DNA of 64,000 nucleotides from Streptomyces cyaneofuscatus (GCF_000718135.1 NZ_JOEM01000010.1:62001-126000), one strand, 5' to 3'. Positions 1-9,396 are shown, counted from the stretch's first letter. A program made the numbers and translations. The notes: generated by a model not told the origin, from the sequence alone.

Positions 1-2
1 CG

Positions 3-230
3 CTGACCCGCAGCGAGCACTTCCGGCTGCGGGTCGGCTTCGACCGGGCGAGGCTGCCGCGTACGGTGTGGCGCCTGGCCGGGGTGCCCACCGCCGTGAT
101 CTACCAGCACGACCCCGGCACACCCGCCCTGCGGCCGGACGAACGGGGCCTGGTGGACGTCGAGTTCGCGGCGATGAAGGTGGGCTACGGTTACGGGCTG
201 TGCTGGCTGGAGGCGGGCGCCGGAGGGTAG
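3..230 (+). CDS. C-terminal end of an unidentified protein (5' part outside the window)
   Basis: The reading frame is open from the first full codon and ends at the TAG at 228-230, giving the last 75 residues of a protein that begins before the window. The fragment starts LTRSEHFRLR and ends with a Gly/Tyr-rich segment, VGYGYGLCWLE. I recognise no family. Its 3' end overlaps the 3' end of the convergent NB-ARC gene by 40 bp. The third-position GC pattern is that of a coding frame, but with so little sequence the function cannot be assigned. Confidence 0.55.
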   Translation: MTRSEHFRLRVGFDRARLPRTVWRLAGVPTAVIYQHDPGTPALRPDERGLVDVEFAAMKVGYGYGLCWLEAGAGG

Positions 231-2593
231 TCCACGGCCGGTGTGCGCAGCTTGGCGCGCACCGGTCCGGCATCGGGATGGTGCAGGTCCTCGAAGATCG
301 CGAGGGCCTCCTCCCACCGGGCGCGGGCTTCCTCCTCCCCGCCGAGCGCCAGGTGGGCGTCCCCGAGGTGGCCCAGGGCGTGGGCCTCGCGGTAGCGGTC
401 GCCCAGGGCCCGGTCGAGGTCCAGGGAGACCTCGTAGTGGCCGACCGCGGCGGCGGGCCGGCCGAGCCCCCGTTCGGCGTGGCCCATACAGATCAGGATG
501 CCCGCCTGGCCGTCGAGGTGACCGAGCGCCGTGTAGAGCTCGAGGGCCCGGCGCGCGTGGTCCAGGGCGCCGGCGTGCTCTCCCAGCCGCTCCCACTGCT
601 GGGCCACGGCGGTGAGTCCGTCGGCCAGCGCCTGCGGATCTCCGGTGCGCTCCGCCGTGGCGAGGGCGAGCCGGGCGTGCGGCAGCGCTCTGCGGGGGTC
701 GCCGCCGGAGTCGTACGCCCGGACCAGGGAGAGCCGGACCTCTCGTACGCCCTCCACCTCGCCCAGGGCGCGGCAGGCCCGGAGGGCCTCGTACAGCAGG
801 CCGAGCGCCTCCTCGGTCCGGTTCAGACGGGAGAGGGCGTCGGCGAGCCGGCGGGTGGCAGTGGCGTGGGCGACCCGGTCCCCGCTCCGGGCCGCGGCGT
901 CGCGGGCCAGGGCATGCAGGGCGGCCCGCTGGGCCCGGCGGCCCGAGCGGCGCAGATGGACGGCACAGGCGTCGGCCAGCCGCCAGGCGTATCCACCGAG
1001 GCCCGGGGTGTCGGCGGCCCGGGCGATGGCGGCCTGGAGAGACGGCAGCTCCGTCTCGAACCAGCCGGCCGCCGTGGCGTTGTCGCCGATCGGCGGCTGT
1101 ACGGCGGTGGGCTTCGGTGGATCGCCGGGTGTCGGGCGCCAGGGTTCGAGGTGGTGGTCGGCCAGGCGAGCGGTGTCCAGGAAGTGCCTCAGCAGCCGTT
1201 CGGTGCCGTCCACGCGCTCCTGCGGCGGACCGTCGTCCAGGAGTTCCGCGGCGTACAGCCGGAGGAGGTCGTGCAGGGTGTAGCGGCCTGGAGTGTGCTG
1301 GTGGACGAGGTGGGCGGAGGCGAGTGTGTCGAGGAGGGGGAGCGGCGGATCGGGGGCGCCGATGAGTCCCGCGCAGGTCAGGGCGTCGAACTCGGGGCCG
1401 GGGTGGCAGCCGAGGAGGCGGAAGAGGTGTGCGGCGGGCGCCGGCAGCAGCGCGTACGAACTGTGGAAGACGCTCCGCAGGTCGACATCCGCATCCTGCG
1501 CCCCGAACAGGTCCAACGGCGCCCGCGCACGGCGCAGTTCGCGGACCAGGGTGCTGATCGAGCCGCCGGGGGCCGTGGCCGTACGGGCGGCGGCCACGCT
1601 CAGCGCGAGGGGCAGCCGGGCGCACAGATCGACGAGTTCGTCGGCCTCGCGCGGCTCCAGGGCGACGCGCTCCGCGCCCATCTGCCGCTCCAGAAGGACA
1701 CGGGCGGCGTAGCGGGGCAGCACGTCGAGTGCCAGGCGCAGAGCTCCTTCCCGGACGACCAGGCCGTCGAGGCGGTTGCGGCTGGTCACGACGGCGGCGG
1801 AACCGGGACAGGTCGGCAGCAGCGGCCGTACCTGATCCGCGGAGCGCGCGTTGTCCAGGACCAGCAGCACCCGGCGGTCGGCCAGCAGGGTGCGCAGGAG
1901 TCCGGAGGCCACGGCGGTGTCGGCCGGGACGGCGGTCGGGCTGACGCCGAGGGCCTGGAGGAACGTGTGCAGCGCCTCGCCGGGGTCCATCACCGCCTCG
2001 TGGCCGAAGCCCCGCAGATTGACGTAGAGCTGGCCGTCCGGGAAGCAGTCCCGCACCTCGTGGGCCCAGTGCAGGGCGAGCGTGGTCTTGCCGACACCCG
2101 CGGTGCCCTCGATCACGGCGACGGCCGCTCTGCCGGTGGCGTCGCCGGACGGGTTCTGCAACGCGTTCAGCCGGGCGCGTTCCGCCTCCCGGCCGACGAA
2201 TCCCGGGTGGCTCAGCGGAAGCTGGCGCGGAACGGCTGGAGAGACCGAAGCGGCGGGCGGCCGGCGGACACCGGCACGGGCGGCGGGGGGACGCAGCCGC
2301 CGGGCCGCGTCCGCCTCGTCCCGCAGCGTGGCGAGCCGGCCCGCCTGCGGACCCGGGACGCCCAGCGCGGCGAGGAGCGTGTCGAAGACTCCGGCGCCGG
2401 GCAGGGTGGTGCCGTTGAGATAGGCGTACAGGCTGCTGGTGGAGATGCTGACGCGTCTGGCGAGTTCCCGGCGGTCCAGCGTTCTGCCCAGCTGCTTCTC
2501 GGCCTGGACGACAGCGCGCGCGAACTCGACCGCCAGCTGCCGTCCCAGCACCTCTCCGTCCTGGCCGGACGGCCAGGGGACTTCGTTCGCCAC
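191..2593 (-). CDS. HTH / NB-ARC / TPR protein (AfsR-like STAND ATPase without a SARP domain)
   Basis: A probable STAND-class signalling ATPase or transcriptional regulator of 800 residues. After a short leader comes an XRE-like helix-turn-helix (LARRVSISTSSLYAYLNG, about residues 45-62), then an NB-ARC module with a Walker A loop (GTAGVGKT, about 163) and a Walker B region (VLLVLDNA), then TPR-like helical repeats in the C-terminal third. The frame is open up to 2707, but I chose the GTG at 2593 because a GGAGGA stretch lies just before it and the extra 38 residues are low complexity. Proteins of this build sense a ligand through the TPRs and oligomerise on ATP binding. It lies 265 bp downstream of the CATRA-glycosyltransferase gene on the same strand and could be its regulator or an independent conflict protein. 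The partner and DNA target are unknown. Confidence 0.85.
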   Translation of the reverse strand: MANEVPWPSGQDGEVLGRQLAVEFARAVVQAEKQLGRTLDRRELARRVSISTSSLYAYLNGTTLPGAGVFDTLLAALGVPGPQAGRLATLRDEADAARRLRPPAARAGVRRPPAASVSPAVPRQLPLSHPGFVGREAERARLNALQNPSGDATGRAAVAVIEGTAGVGKTTLALHWAHEVRDCFPDGQLYVNLRGFGHEAVMDPGEALHTFLQALGVSPTAVPADTAVASGLLRTLLADRRVLLVLDNARSADQVRPLLPTCPGSAAVVTSRNRLDGLVVREGALRLALDVLPRYAARVLLERQMGAERVALEPREADELVDLCARLPLALSVAAARTATAPGGSISTLVRELRRARAPLDLFGAQDADVDLRSVFHSSYALLPAPAAHLFRLLGCHPGPEFDALTCAGLIGAPDPPLPLLDTLASAHLVHQHTPGRYTLHDLLRLYAAELLDDGPPQERVDGTERLLRHFLDTARLADHHLEPWRPTPGDPPKPTAVQPPIGDNATAAGWFETELPSLQAAIARAADTPGLGGYAWRLADACAVHLRRSGRRAQRAALHALARDAAARSGDRVAHATATRRLADALSRLNRTEEALGLLYEALRACRALGEVEGVREVRLSLVRAYDSGGDPRRALPHARLALATAERTGDPQALADGLTAVAQQWERLGEHAGALDHARRALELYTALGHLDGQAGILICMGHAERGLGRPAAAVGHYEVSLDLDRALGDRYREAHALGHLGDAHLALGGEEEARARWEEALAIFEDLHHPDAGPVRAKLRTPAVDYPPAPASSQHSP

Positions 2594-2858
2594 CGTTCCT
2601 CCGAGGAGATGTCGACAGGTCCGTGCCGCACGGATTCCAGAGGTTTCCAGTCTGCCCCAGGACCGGGGGCGGCCGGATCCGTCCGGGTGTTTCCCTGCGG
2701 ACTCCACCCCGAGGGGATATCGGACCCTCGGCCTGCCGCAGGAGGACGACAGCCGTGCAGACCCACTGATCGCCGTGCCCCGCCCGAATCCGGCTCTCCG
2801 CGTCCACCGGCAGGACGCGGGGAGCCGGTTGCGGGTCTCGGGAGGCCGCGGGCCCGGG

Positions 2859-5042
2859 TCAGGCGGTGTTCCTCGGGTGGGCGCAGCCGAGCACGGTGGC
2901 GGCGGCCCCGGCCCAGGTGTAGCGGGTGGCCATCACGTCACGGAGGTCGGCGGCGTCACGGAAGGCGGCTTCCGGGTTGCGCAGCACGGCGTGGATGGCT
3001 TGCGCCCAGGTCCGCATGTCGGACTTGCGGTGACCCCGGACGGCCTTCACGTCCACCACGGCCCGGTCCGCCGCCGGCGTCTGCTGGGCCCGCAGCAGCA
3101 TGCCCAGCCCACTGCGACCGCTGACCAGTACGGGTACCCCGGAGGCGATCGCCTCCGCACCGGCCAGGCCGAACGCCTCCGCCCGGGAGGGCATCAGGAC
3201 GAGAGTGGCCCGCGCGAGGTCGTTCCTGATCCGCCGGGGATCAGCCGAGTAGCTGCGGGGGATGACGTCCACAGCGGGGTTGTCGACCCACTTTGCGACC
3301 AGGGCCGCCAGTTCCTCGGACTCGCCCTCGGGGATCCCCCGTACGAACAGGTGCAGGGAACCGGGACCCTCCCTCTTCGCGACCGCTCTGCCCAGCGCCC
3401 GGGCGGCGATGTCCAGTCCCTTGAGAGGGGCGTCCTTCAGTCGGCCCAGGAACAGGACCTGGGGGATCTCACCCGGCCGGGGCGGAATCACGAGCGTCCC
3501 GCCGTCGAAGCCCGGGTCGACGCGGACGGGTGCGAGGTGTTCGTACTCGGGCGTGCGCAGGTGGGGCGCCAGGGCCTGCTCCAGCCGGGGGCCGACCGGC
3601 ATCGGGTGCAGCGCGCCCAGGCAGAGCTGTAGTTCCAGCTCCGTGCGTTCCTCGGCGCGGGCGGCCAAGTCCCCTTCGGCGTCGGGTTTGTTGGCCTCCG
3701 CCTGGTCCGGCTCGACGTGCAGGAAGTGCAGTCGCCCGGCGTTCTTGAAGTAGCGCTCGACCAGCACCTTGGCCGCCGGCCCCGTGACCCTGCCGTGCCC
3801 GACGACGAGATCCGGTAGGAATCCGTCGGTGAAGGCCGGCGGCACGGACCGCGCGACCTCCCTGGTGAGTCCTGGCTGCGCGACGTCGAGCAGCCGCACC
3901 CCGTGCTCGGCCGCGTCGGCCCGCTCCCGCTCGGTGGAGGTGTGGACCATGACGCGGACGTCGGCCCCCTGGCGAGCGAGGGCCGCACTCATCCTGCTGT
4001 TGAACGTGCTCACGCCGCCATGTGCCGGAAACCACTCGTCCGCGACCATCAGCACCCGCACCGGCCGGCCCGGCCCCCGCCGAGGGCTCCAGAGCGGCTC
4101 GCCGACTCCGCTCCGTCTCAGCTGGGCGAGCAGGTCGTCGAGCCAGCCGAGCAACGACGAGGCGAAGCGCCGGTCCTCCTCCACCACGGTCCCACCGTCG
4201 AGGCCCGACGCCTCCAGGGCGCGGCGGGCGTTCTCCCAGGTGGCCTCCACCGATTCCCGGATGAAGTGGATCTCGGCCGTGGAGGGCAGTTCCCGGTCCG
4301 TGTGACCGTCGAGCCGCACCACGGCCAGCGGCCCCTCGTCTCCCGCGTTCCTGGACTCCGCCAGGCGGCGATAGGTCCTCCACTGGTGACGCATGGCCGT
4401 CATGTGCATCAGGTAGCGGACGAAATGCGGAATCTCGGGGTGACTGCCGTCGGACCACGCCCAGCCGCTGAGCGCTCCGTCCGCACGGGCCCGGCCCAGC
4501 AGCCGCAACACCCGCCGCGGGCCCGCCCCTTCGCCCCGCTCCGGCTCCATGACATCCGCGACGCCGGGTGTTTCCGCCGGAGCTTTGCCCAACTCCATGG
4601 TCACGGAACCCAGGTGGCACTCACCGAGCGGGCCCGTGATGACCTCCATCCGGTCCCGCAGCCCCGGCCACTCCCGGCCCGGACCGGCGCCGAGCAGGAG
4701 CGACAGATTCAGGATGTCCCGGTGTCGGCGCAGGATCGCCTGGTCGAGCCGGTCGGCGGACTGCGCTCCCGCCACGGGGATCGAGCCGTACGAGGGCCGG
4801 CCGGGCAGAACGTACGGCATGCGGACCGGCAGCGCCGAGTACAACTGCCTGTCGGCTCGCTGCAGTTCCCGGAAGCGGTCCCACATCGCCGCCAGGGAAT
4901 CCACCCCCTCCTCCGTGCGGGTGCTGTCCAGCGGTACGAAGACGTGGACCGCGACTTCCTGCTCCGTCACCCGGCGTTCCGTCGAACCGAGTTCCGTCAC
5001 CCTGGCCTCTGCCTTCGCTTCGTCGGGCACGTGCGGGTACAC
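2859..5042 (-). CDS. CATRA-type conflict-system protein fused to a GT4 glycosyltransferase
   Basis: A 727-residue two-part protein. Residues about 30-320 match, as I remember the family, the CATRA (caspase and TPR-repeat associated) protein: VAVHVFVPLD near the start, then ILRRHRDILNLSLLLG, LGECHLGSVTMELGK, and SGWAWSDGSHPEIPHFVRYL followed by a helical stretch. Residues about 330-715 are a complete GT-B fold family 4 glycosyltransferase: an N-terminal Rossmann segment (ADEWFPAHGGVSTFNSRM), VLFLGRLKDAPLKGLD, and the sugar-nucleotide E-x7-E-type region MPSRAEAFGLAGAEAIASG. No signal peptide or membrane segment is visible. The GTG at 5042 is chosen because GAGG lies 9 nt upstream. It is divergent from the small CATRA-associated gene and the CHAT protease gene, with 46 bp between them. 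Donor sugar and acceptor are unknown. The GT could be an effector or could process a signal. Confidence 0.85.
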   Translation of the reverse strand: MYPHVPDEAKAEARVTELGSTERRVTEQEVAVHVFVPLDSTRTEEGVDSLAAMWDRFRELQRADRQLYSALPVRMPYVLPGRPSYGSIPVAGAQSADRLDQAILRRHRDILNLSLLLGAGPGREWPGLRDRMEVITGPLGECHLGSVTMELGKAPAETPGVADVMEPERGEGAGPRRVLRLLGRARADGALSGWAWSDGSHPEIPHFVRYLMHMTAMRHQWRTYRRLAESRNAGDEGPLAVVRLDGHTDRELPSTAEIHFIRESVEATWENARRALEASGLDGGTVVEEDRRFASSLLGWLDDLLAQLRRSGVGEPLWSPRRGPGRPVRVLMVADEWFPAHGGVSTFNSRMSAALARQGADVRVMVHTSTERERADAAEHGVRLLDVAQPGLTREVARSVPPAFTDGFLPDLVVGHGRVTGPAAKVLVERYFKNAGRLHFLHVEPDQAEANKPDAEGDLAARAEERTELELQLCLGALHPMPVGPRLEQALAPHLRTPEYEHLAPVRVDPGFDGGTLVIPPRPGEIPQVLFLGRLKDAPLKGLDIAARALGRAVAKREGPGSLHLFVRGIPEGESEELAALVAKWVDNPAVDVIPRSYSADPRRIRNDLARATLVLMPSRAEAFGLAGAEAIASGVPVLVSGRSGLGMLLRAQQTPAADRAVVDVKAVRGHRKSDMRTWAQAIHAVLRNPEAAFRDAADLRDVMATRYTWAGAAATVLGCAHPRNTA

Positions 5043-5075
5043 CCCCGTCTCGCCTCGCCGCTACCGGCGTCTCGC

Positions 5076-5081
5076 TACAGT
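5076..5081 (+). promoter_or_regulatory. -10 hexamer TACAGT for a leaderless transcript
   Basis: TACAGT fits the TAnnnT -10 pattern and ends 7 nt before the ATG at 5089, so transcription would begin at or next to the start codon. No convincing -35 hexamer is seen 17 nt upstream. The site lies in the 46-bp divergent region shared with the CATRA-glycosyltransferase gene, so both sides of the system could be controlled from here. Confidence 0.45.
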
Positions 5082-5088
5082 TGAGGCC

Positions 5089-5442
5089 ATGGAGTCTAAG
5101 GCGGATCCACTCGGGATGGGCAGGGACGCGGCGTTGCCCGCCCGGGCCCGCCAGTTGCTCGTCGACGTCTCGACCTGGCGGCTTCCGCAGGCCGCCTGGT
5201 CGCGTCCCGCCGCCGCGGTCGAGGCACTCGCGGCGGCGTACGCGGCCGGGGACGCGGTCGCTCTCCGGATCGCCGTCGCCAAGCTCGAAGTCCTCAGCCC
5301 GAACCGGGTGGAACGCATCGCCGACCCGGCCGACGTCCCGCCGCCGGAGCCCCTGGCCGAGCGGGTGGCCGCTCTGGTGCACATCATCCCCGTTCCGGAA
5401 GAGGACGGGGCGGGGGAGGCCGGCGGCGACGACCGGCGCTGA
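5089..5442 (+). CDS. Small CATRA-system-associated protein (CATASP-like)
   Basis: A 117-residue protein with an Ala-rich helical N-terminal half (ARQLLVDVSTWRLPQAAW, VEALAAAYAAGDAVALRIAV) and a Pro-rich second half ending in an acidic tail. Its size, the helical W-R-L-P segment and its place between the CATRA protein and the TPR-CHAT protease match the small partner described for CATRA systems. The ATG at 5089 has only GAGG 2 nt upstream, too close for a normal ribosome site, and a -10-like TACAGT 7 nt upstream, so a leaderless message is likely. The stop is 10 bp before the CHAT start, so the two genes are probably co-transcribed. The biochemical role is not known. An adaptor or inhibitor of the protease is a reasonable inference. 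Confidence 0.75.
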   Translation: MESKADPLGMGRDAALPARARQLLVDVSTWRLPQAAWSRPAAAVEALAAAYAAGDAVALRIAVAKLEVLSPNRVERIADPADVPPPEPLAERVAALVHIIPVPEEDGAGEAGGDDRR

Positions 5443-5452
5443 GGCGGCCGAC

Positions 5453-8400
5453 GTGAAGTTTCCCCACCGTCTCCGGCCGGGCCTGGCCCTGGCGCTGCGG
5501 CGTGCCCGCTCGGCGACCGGGGGCGGCCGCTTCCCGCGTCGCCCGGACCGGGCCGTCGGCCGTCTTGAGTCCGCCCTCAGGTGGGCCGGCCGCGCGGACC
5601 GGGTGTCACTGCTGGAGGGCATCGCCGCCTTGCACGCCGAGTCGGCCCGGCGTGGCGCGGGGGCCGCCGCGGGGGTGCGGTCGGTGGAGGCGCTGCGCCG
5701 GGCCCTGGTCGACGCGGGACCGGACGAAGCGGTTGTCCTTGCCCAACTCGCCGACGCCCAAGCCGCGTTGCAGGAGATGACGGGGGACGCCCGAGCGCTC
5801 CGGGAGGCCGTCGCCACCGCACGCCGGGCGGCGGACCGGGCCCCGGCCGACCCACTGACCCGCATCATGGTGCTGTCGTCGGTGGCCGCACTGCTGCTTC
5901 GGGCCGGGACGGACCTCGCCGATCCCGACCTGTTCGAGGAGGCCGCCGTCGTGGTCGAGGAGTCGCTCGCCGCGGGCGGAGGTTCGCCGCTCAACCTCGC
6001 CTACGCCCACCGGCTCCGGTACGAGTACGACGGGGAGGCCGAGACTCTCGCACGCGCCGAGACGGCGGCCCGCGACGCCGTCGCCCGGTGCGAGGAGCAC
6101 GGGCTCGACGCCGCCGACGAGTACGCGGAACTCGCCCAGGTGCTGCGCTACCGCTCGGCCCGCACCGACGGCCTGACCATCGCGGCCGAGGCGGCGACCG
6201 CGGCGCGCGAGGCGTTGGACCGTACGGCCGAGGACGACGAGGAATACTCCCGGCGCGCCTGCTTGCTGGCGGGCGCGCTGACGGAGTGCCACTACGCGGG
6301 GGCTCCGGAGGCCCTGGCACAGGCGGTGGAGGTCGTGCGCGCGGCCATGTCCGCCGGGGCGCCGAGAGCGGAGGCACCCCCCTCCGCCCCCGCCGCGCCG
6401 TCCGTCCGCCCCGACGTGTGGCAGATCGCCGCCGCGGTGCTCGGCGCATGGGCCGACCAGCACGAGGACGTCGGAGCGGCCCAGGAGGCCGAGGGGGCGG
6501 CTCGGACGGCGCTGGTCCTGGCGGGGGACGACGAGCAGCTCCGGGCCGTCGCGCTCGACACCCTCGCCGATGTCCTGCGCAGCGCCCATCTGCTGACCGG
6601 CGACCCCGAGCCGCTGGGCGAGGCGATCGCCCACGGGGAATCCGCCGCCCTGACCGAGGCCGGCCCGCCCGGCGACCGGGCCGGGCGCATCGGCAACCTC
6701 GGTGTCCTGCTGCGCCTGCGGCACGAGCAGACCGGCGCGCCCGGCGATCTGGACGCGGCGATCGACCGGTACGGCGAGGCCCTTGCCCTGCTCGGCGACG
6801 ACCACCCCGACGCCGGGATCCACTTCAACAACCTGGGCTCCGCCCTCGCCGCCCGTACCGCACTCCACAGCCTCGCCGATGAGCTCGACGAGGCGATCGC
6901 CGTCGGCCGGGCCGCCGTGCGCGGCGGCGGACCCGCCTTCCAGCGGGTGCTGCGGATGAGCAACCTGGGCGGGGCGCTGTACGAGCGCTACCGTCGCGGC
7001 GGAGACCTCGCCGACCTGGACGAGGACATCGACCTCCAGCGCGAGGCGCTGCGCCTGGCCCCGCCCGACCACCCCGAGCGTCCGGGTCTGCTCAGCAATC
7101 TGGCCACGGCCCTCACCGAGCGCCACGAGGTGCTCGGTGTCCGGGGCGACCTGTCCGAGGCGCTCACGCTTCTGGAGGACGCCATGGCGACCGGGCCGGC
7201 GCCCCGCCGGCTGGCGACGCTCGCGGGAGCGCACGGTCTGGCGCTGCACGCGCACCACCGTGTCACCGGTGACGGCCTGCGCACAGCCGTGGAGGCCACC
7301 GCGCCGACCGACCCCCACCTCCCGCTCCAGCTCGCCAACCTGGCGGCCACGCTGCGGGCGGAGTCCGCGCACCGGGCGGCGGCGGCCGCTGAGGCCGTCG
7401 ACACGGCGCGCGGTGCCCTCCTCTCGCTCGGCGAGGGGCGGTCGGCGACCGCCGTCCGCGGCAGTCTGGTCCTCGCCCTGGCCGCCCGGTCCGGCGAGGG
7501 GGATCTCGACGAGTCGGTGACGCTGGCCCGCCGGGTGGTCGCGGACACCCCGGCGGACGATCCCGACCTGAGCCGTTCGCTCTCCAACCTCGCCTACGTG
7601 CTGAACCTCCGGCACGCGTCCGCCGGCGGCGAGGACGATCCGGCAGAAGCTCTCGACGCTCTGCGGGCCGCCGCTCGCACCGCGACCGGCCCGGCGGACG
7701 TCCGGCTGCACGCGGCCCGTGACTGGGGCCGGCTCGCGGCGCTGAGCGGCGATGCGCGGGCCGCGGCGGACGCGTTCGCCCTCGGTGTGGAGCTGCTGCC
7801 GGCTGCCACGCCCCGCCGGCTGGAGCGGCCCGACGCCCAGCGGCGGCTCGCCGAAGCCGCCGGGCTTGCCGGTGACGCGGCCGCGATGTGCCTGGCCTGC
7901 GGGGACCGCGAGCGGGCACTGAGCCTGCTGGAGCTGGGCCGCGGGGTGCTCCTCAACCGCCGGTCCGGCATCCGCACCGATCTCGCGGACCTCTACGACG
8001 CCGACGAGGACCTCGCCCGGCGCTTCGAGGAGCTGCGCGACGCTCTCGACCGGCTGGACCACCCCCCGCTCCCGCTGCCCACCCCGCCACCGCAGGCGGA
8101 GGCGGGGGGCCGGGACCGGGAGCGCCGCCGGGATCTGGAGGCCGAACTCGACATCGTCGTACGCAGGATCAGGGCGCTGCCCGGCCAGGACGGGTTCCTG
8201 CGGCCGCCCTCGGTCCCGTCGTTGCTCGCCGAGGCCGCGCACGGTCCGGTCGTCGTGGTCAATGTCAGCGGGTACCGCTGCGACGCGTTGCTGCTCGGCG
8301 CCGACGGGCTCCGGCAGGTGCCGCTGGAGGGCCTGGACGCGGACGAGCTGGAGCGGGCGGCGGACGTCTTCCACACGGACGTGGTCACCGCGCTGGACCC

Positions 8401-9304
8401 CCGAGCCGCCCAGGACGAGGTCGACGCGGCCGACGAACGGATCACCGCGACGCTCGACCTGCTGTGGCGTGAGGTGGCGGGACCGATCCTCGCCGAACTG
8501 CGGGTGACGGACCCGGACACCCGGGTCTGGTGGGTGCCGACCGGCGCGCTGTGCCGGCTGCCCCTGCACGCCGCGACGGCGGCAGGGCCTTGGCCGGGGA
8601 GCACCGCTGAGCCGGCGGCGCACCCCGCGCTCCCGCCGCCGTCCCTGGTGGACCGCACGGTGTCCTCGTACACGCCGACGGTCACCGCGCTGCGCCATGC
8701 CCGCGCTCGCGTCGCGCCGCCGGGCCGTACGGTGGCGGCCGTGATGCACGCCGACGTGCGTCGGCCGGGACTGCCGGAGCTGCCCGCCGCGCGCCGCGAG
8801 GCCCGGGCGGCGGCGGACCGCCTCGGTGTCGAGCCGCTGGACCTCGCCGAGTGCGAGCGGGCGGTTCTCATCGAGGCGCTGGGCACCTGTACCCATCTGC
8901 ACCTGGCGCTGCACGCGGTCGCGGACCAGGACGATCCGGGCACCAGCCGTTTCCTGCTGCCCGATCTGGATCTGACGTTCGCGGAGATAGCCGCGCGCCG
9001 GGGCGGCCGGGGCCGTCTCGCGTACCTCTCGGCATGCGAGACGACGTACTCGCCCCGCGATCTCGCCGACGAGGCCATCCACCTCACCGCCGCGTTCCTG
9101 CTGGTCGGGTTCTCCGGTGTGATCGGCACCCTGTGGCGGGTACCCGACGCGGTGGCCGAGACGACGGCGGGCGTCTTCTACGACGCCCTGGACTCCGCCC
9201 GGGACGACCCCGCCCTAGCCCTGGCCCGCACGGCCCGTCTGGTCCGCGTCCGCTACAGCGACGCACCGGCGGCGTGGGCGGCCCATCACCACGTCGGCAT
9301 CTGA
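5453..9304 (+). CDS. TPR-repeat CHAT-domain (caspase-like) protease
   Basis: A 1283-residue protein. About 850 residues are TPR-like helical repeats, with recurrent LGxLLRLRHEQTG, NNLGSALAART and SNLATALTERHE units. A C-terminal CHAT peptidase domain follows from about residue 920. The clan CD dyad is intact: His1154 in HLALHAVADQ and Cys1195 in AYLSACETTY, followed by the conserved GVIGTLWRVPD segment. CHAT proteases cut partner proteins after activation, and in conflict systems they act as suicide or effector proteases. The GTG at 5453 was chosen because GAGG sits 8 nt upstream, overlapping the stop of the preceding small gene. The frame is open further upstream but only as a shadow of that gene. 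The protein is probably cytoplasmic. The TPR array is the likely sensor. The trigger and substrate are unknown. Confidence 0.9.
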   Translation: MKFPHRLRPGLALALRRARSATGGGRFPRRPDRAVGRLESALRWAGRADRVSLLEGIAALHAESARRGAGAAAGVRSVEALRRALVDAGPDEAVVLAQLADAQAALQEMTGDARALREAVATARRAADRAPADPLTRIMVLSSVAALLLRAGTDLADPDLFEEAAVVVEESLAAGGGSPLNLAYAHRLRYEYDGEAETLARAETAARDAVARCEEHGLDAADEYAELAQVLRYRSARTDGLTIAAEAATAAREALDRTAEDDEEYSRRACLLAGALTECHYAGAPEALAQAVEVVRAAMSAGAPRAEAPPSAPAAPSVRPDVWQIAAAVLGAWADQHEDVGAAQEAEGAARTALVLAGDDEQLRAVALDTLADVLRSAHLLTGDPEPLGEAIAHGESAALTEAGPPGDRAGRIGNLGVLLRLRHEQTGAPGDLDAAIDRYGEALALLGDDHPDAGIHFNNLGSALAARTALHSLADELDEAIAVGRAAVRGGGPAFQRVLRMSNLGGALYERYRRGGDLADLDEDIDLQREALRLAPPDHPERPGLLSNLATALTERHEVLGVRGDLSEALTLLEDAMATGPAPRRLATLAGAHGLALHAHHRVTGDGLRTAVEATAPTDPHLPLQLANLAATLRAESAHRAAAAAEAVDTARGALLSLGEGRSATAVRGSLVLALAARSGEGDLDESVTLARRVVADTPADDPDLSRSLSNLAYVLNLRHASAGGEDDPAEALDALRAAARTATGPADVRLHAARDWGRLAALSGDARAAADAFALGVELLPAATPRRLERPDAQRRLAEAAGLAGDAAAMCLACGDRERALSLLELGRGVLLNRRSGIRTDLADLYDADEDLARRFEELRDALDRLDHPPLPLPTPPPQAEAGGRDRERRRDLEAELDIVVRRIRALPGQDGFLRPPSVPSLLAEAAHGPVVVVNVSGYRCDALLLGADGLRQVPLEGLDADELERAADVFHTDVVTALDPRAAQDEVDAADERITATLDLLWREVAGPILAELRVTDPDTRVWWVPTGALCRLPLHAATAAGPWPGSTAEPAAHPALPPPSLVDRTVSSYTPTVTALRHARARVAPPGRTVAAVMHADVRRPGLPELPAARREARAAADRLGVEPLDLAECERAVLIEALGTCTHLHLALHAVADQDDPGTSRFLLPDLDLTFAEIAARRGGRGRLAYLSACETTYSPRDLADEAIHLTAAFLLVGFSGVIGTLWRVPDAVAETTAGVFYDALDSARDDPALALARTARLVRVRYSDAPAAWAAHHHVGI

Positions 9305-9328
9305 GGTGTGATCACCTTCGATTACTAT
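9300..9328 (+). promoter_or_regulatory. Promoter region with a small inverted repeat, before the HipA-like gene
   Basis: An inverted repeat, AGGTG-TGAT-CACCT at 9304-9317, begins at the last base of the CHAT stop codon. A -10-like TACTAT lies at 9323-9328. The repeat covers the expected -35 position, which suits repressor control of the HipA-like/DUF3037 pair. The -35 itself is poor. Confidence 0.35.
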
Positions 9329-9396
9329 GCTCACTTCATGCCGGAGGCCGGAAAACGATCGTGGACCGACGGCTGAAGAGACGGGTGGCCTGGGAA

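Noticed and set aside
68..3124. 1018-residue open frame on the plus strand opposite the NB-ARC gene
   Set aside because: High GC makes antisense frames open. It has no ribosome site or domain, and the minus-strand frame shows a full HTH/NB-ARC protein.
5606..9082. 1158-residue open frame antisense to the CHAT gene
   Set aside because: It mirrors the coding frame and has no recognisable domain; the plus-strand product has an intact catalytic dyad.
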